Assembly: GCA_973895155.1 (NCBI GenBank)
Contig: OZ316891.1
Span: 2,294,001 to 2,358,000 of the forward strand
Reading direction: 5' to 3'
Length of the DNA stretch: 64,000 bases
Source: Marsupella aquatica
Lineage: Eukaryota > Marchantiophyta
Shown here: one piece after another, positions 23,431 to 34,323 of the stretch
Position numbering within the stretch: the stretch's first letter is position 1
Layout: every line of letters starts with the position of its first letter
Position numbers and translations under genes: made by a program
Notes under the pieces: generated by a model
What the model was told of the DNA's origin: nothing
What the model saw: the letters and a program-made list of their open reading frames with translations, nothing else
Database searches by the model: none

Positions 23431-24604
23431 TACTCATAGTGATTTACATTTTTCATATCATTTTTCTATTATCTCCCAATTTTTCAAACTAATTAATTAT
23501 ATTATTTTGGACCATAAGTATACGTCAAATCTTTCTCCAATATACACTTATGACTCTTGATTTAGTTTATTTGTTGTGTATTTATTTTTCATTTAATCAT
23601 TTAAATTGATTATTTTTTATCATTATATTTTTGTCTATTTAATTATATATTAAGTTTTTTTAAATTTAATTGTTTCTTTTGTATAAATAAATATTAATAT
23701 TTTTAATTTATAAAATTTTTAATTTGAAATAATAAATTTATTCTACATTCATTATAATAATTATAATGAAATTATATTAAATATTTAAAAATAAATAATA
23801 ATTTTAATAAAAGAAGGTTGACTGATATTGGAAAGACAATGAAAAGTAGACCAGGAGATTCTTAACATTTATGATGTTGTTATTTTAGGGTATTTATTCT
23901 CTTAAAGTACACACGAATAAGACAAACAAAGAGAATGTTGGATTTGACGCAACAATTTTTCTTATCTGATAAATTCATGTCAGATATTTATTATGAAGAT
24001 AAGTGTCTTAATCACTGGTCATACAAAATTTATTAATATATTATAAATATATACATTAAAAAAATTAAATCAAAATTTTAATATTATTATGACCACGTGA
24101 ATTAAGTCACTAATTTTTACAATAATTATTTAACATGATTTTAAGATATTTTTAAAAATCAAATTTTTTAAAATATATTTAAACATACAATGGTAATATC
24201 TTTATATTTTTTTAAAATAATAATTTTTTTAGATAATTATATGAATATATTTATTTAAAATTTATATTAAATAAAATATTTTTTTTTCAATAATATAATT
24301 AAATTATTAATTGAATAAATATTTTAAATTTATTTAAAAAATAAATAAAAAATAACTATTTAGATAATGTAATGAAATTATTACCATTTATGTATATTTT
24401 AATATATATTTTGAAAAAATATTCATTAAATTTTAATAAATTGATAAATTATATCTATAAATCATAATTTAAGTGAAATATCGTACAATCGTGCTTCTTT
24501 GAGATTTTGTAAACATTAGAAATAGTGTTAAACATAATTATTGGAATTGCAGTGTTATTGATAACATTGATGTACAACATGAGTGTTGACAAAGATAAGT
24601 GAGA
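23431..24604. other. Extremely A+T-rich block
   Basis: Most of this kilobase is runs of A and T with few G or C. There is no coding potential. Composition like this is seen in matrix-attachment-like spacers and in decayed transposons. I could not resolve arms of an inverted repeat. Confidence 0.6.
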
Positions 24605-24910
24605 TTGCTACACTGTTCACCGTGAATTAATATTAGTCATACTAATTGTATGCTAACACTATTTTAGCACACATGAATTAGTATTATGTGGTCTTAAGAG
24701 TGCAAACTAGAGAGAAAAAAACTATTTTGACAAATTCACAATAATTAGTGTTACTTTAGATTAAAGATCATCCATTTTTACAAGCAATTTAAATTAAAGT
24801 GAAAAAAATGTTTGAAAATGACAAAACTAGTGTTACTTGGACTCAAAATAATTTTTACCAAAATGAATGTTACTAGCACTAATTCTTGCATAACACTAAT
24901 TACGGTGACA
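24605..24910 (-). repeat. Interspersed repeat, copy B, inverted relative to copy A
   Basis: The reverse complement aligns end to end with 9250-9560 at roughly three-quarters identity by eye. Shared blocks are GGATGATCTTTA, AAAGTAACACTAATT and CACTCTTAAGACCACA. It lies beside the Harbinger transposase relic, though nothing proves a link. Confidence 0.75.
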
Positions 24911-25352
24911 AATGTAGGTAATTCAACATCCATTATAAACTATCATTGAGTCAACCTGAAAATAGATTGCAGGAAGTATGCACAATGCATAGAGAGTAAC
25001 AGGTTGGGTGTGGAAAAGGCACCCAATGTCATCTTTAGGCCCATCTCATGTTACAAAAATATGTCATCTTACTTTAATGGCCAATAAAATTGCACACCAT
25101 AATGATCATGGTTAGGAAAATATGTCACAAAAATTGAATGGCCAATGAGGTTTTTGTTATTGACTACAAAAATAAAGAATGAGATAAGTCAGTGTATATT
25201 AAGAGTCTAGATTTAGTTATTACTAACTCATCGAATTTGAGACAACAAAAGTTATATTAAGTTTTCTTTAATTTTAAGTTGTTGAAGCCTTTACAAGTGA
25301 ACCCAAGTGAAGATCATAATCATAGAAATGTCAAGTATGGATAACGTTTTGC

Positions 25353-26063
25353 ATGACTTTCACAATAGTATACAGACTCACCTGGTGCAGAGTGGAAAAA
25401 TACCCTGTAGCTTGGCCAGGTCGGTATAGTGACAAAATTGATCAGTACTTGAGGCTATTGATGATTAACAACTGTGGATTTAACATGCATTTTTCGGACT
25501 GGCTGGGGGGCAATAATTTAAATTTTATGGACAGGTATGTCATCACTTCTCAACAAGTGGGTGGTGAAAATTATGCTAAAATTAATGTAAGTTTCCTTCT
25601 TTGTCAATGGTTTGTGTTGAGCCCGGTGTTGAGTACAACCAATGATCTAATCTACTAGTAGAGTGGTCTGTGTTTATTTCTACTATGCACTCATCACAAA
25701 CAGAATTATTGAAACATTTTGCCAGATATCAAGAGATTGCTAGACAAGATGTGGTGAGAGCCTTTGGGGTTCTACAGGCTAGGTTTTAGATTATCAAATG
25801 GCCTGCCAGGTCTTGGTTTGATTCAAATTTTACTAACATTCTAATGACTTTGTGTAATATTGCATAATACAATCGTGGAGGATCAGAGAGGGAAGAGTTT
25901 ACTCCATACTTGAGGATGAGGTCTCCAGCAGTTATACATGAAGGTATGCCTTGGTTGGAGTTCCTTGAGGCAAACTGGGAAATTTGCAAAAGAAAAAGTC
26001 ACTTCAAATTGAGAAATAATATTGTAGATCGCATCTGGGCTTGCCAAGGAGAGGAATTTTGCT
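25353..26063 (+). pseudogene. PIF/Harbinger transposase relic (plant ALP1-like family)
   Basis: Three collinear segments match the plant Harbinger nuclease. First VEKYPVAWPGRYSDK, where the family has WKNCP-AW-GQ. Then FSDWLGGNNLNFMDR (family GSNNDINVLDR). Then HFARYQEIARQDVVRAFG and VLQARF, followed by PARSW. The end, KSHFKLRNNIVDRIWA, matches the family C-terminus and closes with TAA at 26061-26063. In-frame stops after ARF and in the following segment break it. The three catalytic acids of the family appear replaced: the aspartate of the DCMHW-type motif by Y, the NND aspartate lost, and the glutamate of VERAFG by V. A 7-residue MPWLEFL block precedes the tail. The N-terminal DNA-binding part is not visible. 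Confidence 0.85.
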
Positions 26064-28425
26064 AACAACTGATTGTCTTTCAATGGAATTGTTTTCTTTG
26101 CATTTGAATTCTTCATCATTGGGCCCATTCGAGGTTGCATTGAGACACGGGACAACTTGTTTCTGTTTTGAACAATTAAGGATAGGAAACATGGGATGGG
26201 GATGGTGATGACAGGTTCCCCATGTGTAATGCTGTGGCTCTTTAGATAGTGTTGGGTTGCGTGAGCATTGGGCGAGGCATTGGGGTTTGTGGAGTTTTGG
26301 TATCTAATGCAATTTCATAACAATAAGAGCTCCCATGCAAGCAGCAAAGGGCACTTCACTAATCAAAGACAGAGAGCTGAAGTTCTGTTTAGGTTGCAGG
26401 TAAAGTGTTTGACATTGTGCAGACAGAGCTCCAGCTTAGGTTTTGTTGTTGAGCTTCCTACACAATTTGGCAACAATCAATCAGAGTTTCTGTCCATAGC
26501 TCCTCTTATACAACCAGTTCTAGCTGCTGCTGTTGAATGGGAAGGATGCTCAAAAAACTTTCTTGCTTGGAAGACACGGTGGGATGGGAGACAATTGTGC
26601 ATGAAGGCCAGTTGTTGCAGGTCCTGCTATTCAAGAGCTAGCTTTCAAAGAGCCAGATTGTGAAAAAAAGGATTGTGGGCAGCCTGCTTACAAAGTGGCA
26701 CTGAAATTTGATGAAGATTTTTGGATGAGCTTGGTGTGCCCTATGAGTGGGAAGACTCAAGCTCTAAAACTGAAACAGTAAAACTCTCTTCGCGTTGAGA
26801 AGGAAGTGGATACGGGGAATCTTGGGAAGGACAGCACGATAGCGATGGCAGCTTGGGGGATGGTTGTTTTATGATGGGTATTGCTGGTTCACACACTCTG
26901 ACTATGGACAGAGTTCACTGTGGCAAAATGTTTCATGTTCACATATTTGAACTTTTGTTTCTACACAATTAATGTAGGCTGAATATGCATTTTGATTTAG
27001 CACTCTTTCAGTTGCAGACAAATAATAGCCGGATTTGTTTTTAGAGTAGACCATGGTCACATTTTTTACATCAAACACAAATGCTTCATGTAGAGCTCAA
27101 CAGAGCCATTTTGTAATAAAAGCATTTGGTTTTATGAAAGTCTTTTTGAAACTTGAGTTGTGCACACATTTTGTATCATTTTGAATCATGAAATACAATG
27201 TTTGTAATCTCAAAATTTAAGACAAGTATTACAATCTGAGTGGACATGAAACCTAAATGGAGTTGTCAGACTATTATGGAATTCTTAGGCAAGAAGTGTG
27301 AAAACCGTATTACAACAATGTCTGACCAAACATGCCCTAGGCCTGTTTGGTCTAATATGCGGAGCACATGCAAATGCTCAAAAGATAATTTTAATTCATT
27401 TTGAACTCATAAAATTTATAATTATTACCAGTAACAAGGGAACGTTTTTTGTAAAATGGAAATAACAATGGGTACATAGGAATAGGTACAATCGCACGGG
27501 GTTGACTTCTTTTTAATGGAGTGAGGGCCAAAGCAAATCATGTGTAGCCAATCCCACATCACAAATTGTGGATGCTCGATATCAAGCATGGCCAGGAAAG
27601 TCTCTTGGTCTAGTAGAGAGGATCATTGAGAGCTCTAGTCTGGATAGTTTCCTCTCCTACTAACTGCACTGTCTTTCTACTCCAGCCTACTCTAGTGTGC
27701 TCCCCTTCATCCCGATCATAGTTCAAATCTTGAAGAACTTCAACCACATTCATTTGTGCTGGTGCAGCTATATAGAATTGGAGTACAAACCCCGGGCATG
27801 CAAATCTCCTGGCATTTTATAAGGCAAAATTTTAATTCTTTAATATAATAGCCTTATATCCAATTGACCATCTTAGATTTCATTTTAGTCTACTAAAGTT
27901 GATCTTGTACCTCTCAACTTAACGAATCCAAAAATGTAACTTAGAAAACATGTCCTGATGTATATAAAGTTGTCGATCAAAACCAAATTATATAGCGTTT
28001 TTTTCATATAGCCCAGGTCTACAGCCAAACTAGCCAGCTTTTCAGGATTTTTATTAAAATTCTATAAAAAATCTTTTAATAAAAATTACAACATGTTTAG
28101 GAATATTTTTTTAACTTGATATGGAAAAAGAAGACAACCAAACCTTTTATATGATTTGAAAAAAAATGAAGTGAAAAAAATAGAAATCTGGATTTGGAAG
28201 ATCCAGATTTTTTTCAGATTGTAATGATTTTGTATATATAGCCAACTTTGCATACCTGGGGTACAAACACAGGGAAGTGGATTGGATAGGTCAAAGGCCT
28301 GGGCTTACTTAGGGTGTTTCTTCTGTTACTGTAACTTTGATTGGTCGTCCATAAGCTTCTTTAATTTCATAGCCTCTAGTAACTTCCAAGCTTTCATGAT
28401 TTGTTGCAATTCTAGGGCCATGCCA
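26064..28425. other. Spacer between the two Harbinger relics, no recognised gene
   Basis: If both relics belong to one element, this would be its interior. A stretch near 26600-26760 reads FKEPDCEKKDCGQPAYKV and FDEDFW in one frame without a family I can name. An inverted pair of ATCTGGAT (about 28185-28207) forms a small hairpin. GGCCTGTTTGG at about 27342 resembles Harbinger-type ends but has no partner that I found. Confidence 0.45.
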
Positions 28426-29180
28426 TTATTTTGTTGGTAGTGAGAGCAACGCCATGCTGGAATTGTTTTCCATATAAATTAACTCAAGCACGTTGAAGAA
28501 GCAGTTGCCATCTCCTTTTTGGCTTAGTGCTGACATCTTCAAAGCATCCTCCTGATGCTTCAATCTCTTCAACTCATCCTTTGGCATCTTGTTCCCTTTT
28601 AATTTGGTCTCTTCTTTCTGAGTGGGCTTCTTGCTTGCTGACCACTGCCTAGAGTCATCAACATTCCCCTCGATCTGAGTCTTGATCACCTATGGAGTGG
28701 GGCTCAAGTTTTCCTTTTCTCTGCTCCTTGTCCTACAACTCTTTTCTTGCTCTTCGACATAGCATTAGTTGGATTACACCACCTGGGGCACTCTTTGAGA
28801 ATCCAATAGCAAGGGTCAAAAGTGAAATTTTGATTCTTCTTGTGATTCTCCTTAATATTACTTAGTTAATTTGAATGTATCAGCCTTGTTTCTCCCTGAG
28901 GTCTGCCTACCCTCTACTTGCTGGTAACCATCCAATGAACTTGCATTGAGACATCGTGCTTGATGTTAGCCCACTTTCTTTCAAGCGATTTCTTTCGCCT
29001 CACCTCACCTCAAGTGGTTCTCTTTGGCTTGTGCTTCTCATATCGATCTGTCACTCTATCCCAAAACTTTGTTGTCTCTGCCCAGTACCCACATAGGGAT
29101 CTTGAGATACATGAAGAACACTACCAGATTTGTGTCAGCTCATGCACATCGTCTGTGTAATTTTTACCACAAATTCCTGC
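28426..29180 (-). pseudogene. Harbinger partner protein relic, Myb/SANT-like (NAM-associated C-terminus)
   Basis: Read on the minus strand from about 29180. YTDDVHELTQIW (family FTEEED-L--AW) comes first, then SQDPYVGTGQRQQ in another frame (family VS-DP-VGTNQ), then KFWDRVTDRYEKHKP and RRKKSLERKWANIKHDVS. This is the order of plant Myb/SANT-like proteins that accompany PIF/Harbinger transposases. Stops separate these blocks. The tail 28426-28689 (KKPTQKEETKLKGNKMPKDE, then lysine-rich helix and ALKMSALSQK) fits the NAM-associated C-terminal region. The partner protein normally binds DNA with the transposase. It is convergent with the transposase relic at 25353-26063. Confidence 0.75.
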
Positions 29181-30471
29181 CATGGAGATTTTACGATTGA
29201 GATGCACCTTGCAATGCGATTCTGAAGTTTGATAGCAATGCACTGTGTAGTGTGTAAATACAAATAACACAAGGGCAGATTGAAGCAATAGCACTGCACT
29301 ATGCAATGTGTGAGTACACAAGACATGAGGGCCTCGTGGGAATCTTCTGTGATTGCTCACAATAATTTCATACTTCTCAAAAGTGGCGCCATGTTGGGTT
29401 ACTTTTCAGGCCCATGTCAAGATCATGTGACGCCTGGACAGATTGCAAGCGTTAATGCCAATGGAAGTTGCAAGGTGGGTTGTATCCGGCAACCTCCAAA
29501 GCTGGCAATGTGGCCGCCAGCATCTAGAATTTTTTATGTTGACCGGCAAAGAAATGGGGAATGATATGGGGGAACCGATGGGGAGGTGAACTCAGTGTTT
29601 TTTATAGTGGCAAAATTTTGCCAAATTCCACCTCCCAAAAAATCTTTCGCTACTATGTTTTATGATTAGCCAAGGTTCCACCTAATCACAGGCCCCATCA
29701 ACCAGAATCTAATGATAAGCCTTAAATCTTATGGAGATCTGATGGTCAGGAAAATAATTGAATAGGGAATCTTTTGAGCATCTTCTCCTTCACACACTTT
29801 ACATTTTGCCACTCTCACGAAAAAGTAAAATACTTAAAAACTAAGCTGGTGACTTCCAAGAGTGACCGCCAAATAGGCCATCGCTGGAGATAGCTTAGAA
29901 CAATTAAGTTGAGCAGCCAAGCATCACTACACAAACAAGGGATGGATAGATGTATTATTGTGTTCGATAATGCCAGAGCTATCCCCTGAAAGTAGAATGA
30001 GGGCCAAGGCTGCAGGGTAGGGCATGCTTTCGTGGTGCAATGTTTGTGTAGACCGCGTTCAGATAGTAACGGGGTTGGGTGTTTGCCCCGGCTCGAAATG
30101 GCTGAGCTGGACTAGCACGGATGAAATGGCTGAGCTGGACTAGCGCGGATGAAGGATCAGCGTAGCTTGGGCATGGGGTGAATGTCAAGCAATCTGAATG
30201 GAAGGTCCCCGGCAAAACCAGCCTCCAAGAATAAAAGGAGGACATCCTTAGAAGGAATGCCATCTTGTAGGTTTTTTATCTAAGTATTTTTAGTCGAAGA
30301 AAACAAGTCAAGGTAGCGCACTGTTCGTGTCGGAGAGGGCCAGGGTGACTTGTAGGCATCAATCGTTCAGAAGTGAAGTCAGAGACGAGCTGAGCGCCCT
30401 ACTGGTGGGTTTATTGTCGTCTATTGTGAACAGTCCAGAGGAACGACAAGAGTTACAGAAATAGGAAGAGG
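29181..30471. other. Intergenic; short palindrome and tandem duplications
   Basis: At 29609-29622 GGCAAAATTTTGCC is a perfect 14-bp palindrome, enclosed by an 8-bp inverted repeat (29581-29588 with 29629-29636). ATGGCTGAGCTGGACTAGC occurs twice at about 30095-30145. The last 170 bases form the leader and promoter region of the SIN3-like gene; no convincing TATA box was seen. Confidence 0.5.
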
Positions 30472-31137
30472 ATGAAGCTGCGAGTAATTCCACCTACTTA
30501 CCCAGACATGAGCACTACAACTGCTATTGTTGCTGGTGGTGAGCCCGCTGCTCTCCATCCTGCGTGTGTTGGTGGTAGTAACGGTGTAGTGCCAGCTCAC
30601 CCGCTCCCCCTGCCGCCGCTCAATTGGGATAACTACTCAACATATATTGTGCAGGTTCAGCAAACGTTCAAGGACGTCAAACCGAAGTTCTATAGATTTA
30701 AGAAGATCATGTGGGAGTGTTTTGTTCGGGGAATTGACGCTTCCAAGGCAGTCTTGAAAGTGACCGAAGCCTTTAAAGGTCATCGGTTGCTCCTTTATGG
30801 CTTCAACTCATTTATCCCCAAGGGCTTCTCTATCACTTCCCCGGACCATTATGACCAGGCCTTGCACTATCTCTGCGGAGTTCAGAAGCGCTTTGCGAGA
30901 CAAGGACATGTCTACGAAGAGTTTCTCAAGATCTTGAGCAAGGACCGTAACGAAGGAACAGCGATCCCCGAAGTATACGAAGAGGTTGTGCATCTCTTCA
31001 CGGAGCATCCCGATCTGGTGGCCCGGTTCCACTACTTTCTTCCGGATTCCAATGGTCCCGTATCCTCCAGTAAGAGCGTCACGTCGCCAGTCAGTTCCTT
31101 CCAGAAAAGATTGGATTCTCTGCAGGAGGCGTTGTAA
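30472..31137 (+). CDS. Short SIN3-like protein with two PAH domains
   Basis: A single intact 221-residue frame. Residues 54-121 form a first paired amphipathic helix domain (YIVQVQQTFKDVKPKFYRF, then FKGHRLLLYGFNSFIPKGF). Residues 128-191 form a second (ALHYLCGVQKRFA, VYEEFLKILSKDR, VYEEVVHLFTEHPDL, FHYFLPDS). F-GH--L--GFN-FLPKG and HPDL---F--FLPD are the SIN3 PAH hallmarks. Full SIN3 proteins exceed 1000 residues and carry an HDAC-interaction domain, absent here. Short PAH-only proteins are known in plants. PAH domains bind repressor motifs of transcription factors, so this nuclear protein could act as an adaptor or as a competitor of SIN3; that is inference. The N-terminus is Ala/Pro-rich. 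A second in-frame ATG is at 30508. No intron is needed. Confidence 0.88.
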   Translation: MKLRVIPPTYPDMSTTTAIVAGGEPAALHPACVGGSNGVVPAHPLPLPPLNWDNYSTYIVQVQQTFKDVKPKFYRFKKIMWECFVRGIDASKAVLKVTEAFKGHRLLLYGFNSFIPKGFSITSPDHYDQALHYLCGVQKRFARQGHVYEEFLKILSKDRNEGTAIPEVYEEVVHLFTEHPDLVARFHYFLPDSNGPVSSSKSVTSPVSSFQKRLDSLQEAL

Positions 31138-31312
31138 AAATCTCTCGTTGCCAATCCCACTAGTCCCGTGTCCTCGAGGACTAATATCGCAGATTGAGAG
31201 TCATAGCTGTCCATAGGCGGAGAAGACGGCGTGCATAATCAAAGAGTATGAGTACCCACTATTCTACACTACTCGATGTGGGTAATGCAGTACATCTGTA
31301 TACACCAGTGCC

Positions 31313-31318
31313 AATAAA
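31313..31318 (+). terminator. Possible poly(A) signal of the SIN3-like gene
   Basis: AATAAA lies 176 bases after the stop codon, a usual distance for a plant 3' UTR. Confidence 0.4.
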
Positions 31319-33474
31319 TTTGGAATAACGGTCTTTGATTACAGTGTGTAATTCGAAGGTCTCGTTTTTGTTGTTAACTTTGTCTCACATCATATCTCTG
31401 TAATAAATCGCTAGTGGACATGCACAATGTATTGGAGTTTGGATAAATTTTTGAATAGTGTTGCTGTAACACGAGAAGAGTTTGAGTAGATCTCATGCGT
31501 GTCATTCCTTTGCTGGAAACGAGCACTACGTACAAATAGATCTATGCTTAGATCGGTAAATATGATTTATTTGGTAATTATCAAAGAGTACTGCAACATG
31601 TTGAAAATGCGCAGAGTCGCAGGCAACTCGTTCAGTGCGCCACCAGAGAGACTTGCCCGAAGCTCTTATACCAGCTGGAAGATTACCTTGCCCAGGTTCA
31701 ACAAAACAATTGTACAATCTTATAGCGACTCAGCAATCCATTCACAATTTGAGGCGCAGTAGCCTTGGTTGATCTCCACTTCGCATCAGCGGCAATGGCG
31801 TTCTTCTTCGTGCACAAAATGCGCTCATCACGAATAAGATGTAGAATGAAGTTGATCCATTCTCAGATTAACACTGCGCGCTCCCTTTGCAGCGATGTCT
31901 GAGATTCGGTGGCTTGTGGTACCCAAGTCCCCCAGAAGAGTGGGTCATTTTCGCCTATCATTAGCGAGATCTTCGTCAGAAATTTAAGATGTCTGTCTAG
32001 ACGTTAACATTGGTTAGACAGATCATTCGCTGGCTGGGCTATAGAAAGGTCTACCTGGTGCGTCTCAAATAGCTAGTACTCTAGACCATCTCCGGTTAAA
32101 AACGTAGAATTTTTTCAAAGCGTTTCATGACTATTCTTTTGAACGTGTTTTTGGTTGGAACAATTTAAGCAAATGATGCCAATTGCTCTGTAACGGAACT
32201 TTTCTTTTTTCCTTCATAAATTGTTGGGTTCTTTCCTGATCTGTCAAACATAATAACATCTAGCCGATAAGTACATAGTTTGTGGAAGATTGAATTGCAC
32301 CCTGTAAGTCTGAAATAAAATCTGTTGGAATGCATTCTCCATGTTCTTCGACTTAAGAGCTGAGGTTCCTAAGAAGGAAGGACCTCTCTCCCTCTGCCAA
32401 TCACTGCCCATTATCTGCCGATTGCAGCGGATGACCAGGCTCCTTGTAACTCGGAAACGATGCTATCATTCCCCCTTCCTTCATCGTCAACTTCAGAAAT
32501 CTTGTAATTAATATAAAAGAACAACACAACGCTCCATATTCATCAATCTACAGAACCCCGATCAATTTTGAAATTCAAGGCCTTGAACTGAATTACAATC
32601 GAAAACAGCCTGCGTGGCACGAAATTTCACCCAGTCAATGGAAAGTTCCATGACTACAGTCGACCAGGGATAACAATGGAGGAATAAATCATTGTATCTC
32701 AGGATCTCTCAATCTGATCGACCAAACTGCAGCAAAAGCAAACGTGAGGACTTCGACGAGTAGCTTGAAAAGGAGTTTTACCACGCGACCCTCTTTCCGA
32801 AGGTCCCTCGAGCAAGGGCCAGATGAGCTATTCAGGAGTCGGCTAGTGACTTGCGAACGAGTTCATTCAGTTTCCACAAGTTGAAATCATAGCACAGACA
32901 AGGTAAGCTGAACCTAACCCGAAACCCTAGCCCCTAAACTTTGGTCTAAATTCCAATATTACCAACTAATAGTTTTTCATGGTTTTTGGCTCCTGTGCGT
33001 GTCATCCATAGATTTGAATCCTGCCTATTGAAATGAACTACCTTATAATATTATTTCAAAAAAGTTCTCATCTCTCTCTTATGGACACCCATGGGAAGCT
33101 CCTTTCAAAATCTCTAGCACCATTTTGAGCCAAGTCATCAGGTCCTATCACAAACACGAACAATGATGTTCTCAACAAGAAACAAACACAACTGTTAGTG
33201 TTTGATTGCAAGGCAAGGAAACATAATTTTATACTCAATAACGGTAAAAAGATCAAAAAATAGAAAAATAAAGTTTAGAACAACAAACAATTGAGTACAG
33301 CAAAGTTTATTTTGATGTGTAGTCACTAATATATCAGTGTTCTACATCACATTCCTGTATTTTTTAGTTTTTTGAAAGTTTTTGAGAAAACAAAGAGATA
33401 GAAATACAAATAGTTAGAACCCCTTAAGCTCCAGATTTTGAAACAAAATAATCAATGACATAGTGAAAACCAAA
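31319..33474. other. Intergenic, nothing recognised
   Basis: Only short open frames without family resemblance. Composition is mixed to about 32900 and A+T-rich after. Confidence 0.5.
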
Positions 33475-33950
33475 GAAATTTAGAAACTCATGATCTCGTT
33501 AGTACTTGCTAAAGTCTCCCAATGTCATACCCATTGGAGAGGTAGTGAAAATTAGAAACTCATCATCTCTTTAAATAAATACTTTTCAAAATTTGTCAAT
33601 GACAAGTTCATTGGGAAGCTACAAAAATTTACAGACTCATGATCTTTTGCTATTTGACAAACTCCCAATGTCACACATTAGAAAGCTAGAGTGATTAAAA
33701 AACTCATGATCTTCTCACTATTTGATGAAATTTGACATAAATTTTGTCCATATTGGACTCAATGCTGGAAAGCTAGAAGAATGAATGAATTCACAATCTT
33801 TTTAGGACTTAACAAAATTTCCTCAATGTCACACTCAAAATAGAGAAATTCAAAATATTTATCATTCTAGACAGTACTTGACAAAATCTGCCAATTAATG
33901 TGATGCTCATTGGAAACCCAGAGAAATTAAGAAAATCATGATCTTGTTCT
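33475..33950. repeat. Diverged satellite-like array, unit about 70-85 bp, six to seven copies
   Basis: A unit containing AAATTTAGAAACTCATGATCT, ACTTGACAAA, TCCCAATGTCACAC and CATTGGAAAGCTA recurs from 33475. Copies start near 33475, 33547, 33624, 33691, 33778, 33841 and 33920, with many substitutions and small indels. Confidence 0.75.
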
Positions 33951-34146
33951 CACTCATCTCTCAATGAAACCTCTCATGCTAAATACTTAGAAGCATTCTA
34001 GAAAATGGAACATTGAGAATGAGTCTAACATTGGCAGATTTTGTCATTACTAACAAGATCATGGGCCCTCCATCCATTTGGTTCCCGTGAGTTTGAGAAA
34101 TGGGTTGAGGGCCATCTGGACTCATACTTCCAGATTATTCAAAGGA

Positions 34147-34323
34147 CTAATAAAGATAACGCTAGTAACTACTCCTATTAGGGCTGGTAGGTAGGCCCCA
34201 CAGCCTAAAGCGGCAACAAACAAATAGAATTTGCTACAAAATCCAGCTAATGGGGGTATTCCTGGGTATGAGAACATAGTAATAGACAGGGTAATAGCTA
34301 AAATAGGATTAGTTTTGGCTAGA
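34147..34323 (-). pseudogene. nad2: Nuclear copy of mitochondrial nad2 fragment (NUMT)
   Basis: The minus strand is open for about 58 codons and reads LAKTNPILAITLSITMF, then GIPPLAGFCSKFYLF and AALGCGAY, ending near ALIGVVTSVI. This is the core of plant mitochondrial NADH dehydrogenase subunit 2, a membrane subunit of complex I. Chloroplast ndhB differs in this stretch. Only about 177 bases are present; both sides run into unrelated DNA, so it is an inserted organelle fragment. One codon, CCA (Pro) in AYLPALIG, stands where the family has Leu; a C-to-U RNA edit would give Leu, so the source genome may be edited at this site, or the codon mutated after insertion. Confidence 0.8.

Noticed and set aside
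26268-26663. 131-codon plus-strand open frame between the Harbinger relics
   Set aside because: No transposon or host domain recognised. More likely chance within an element spacer.
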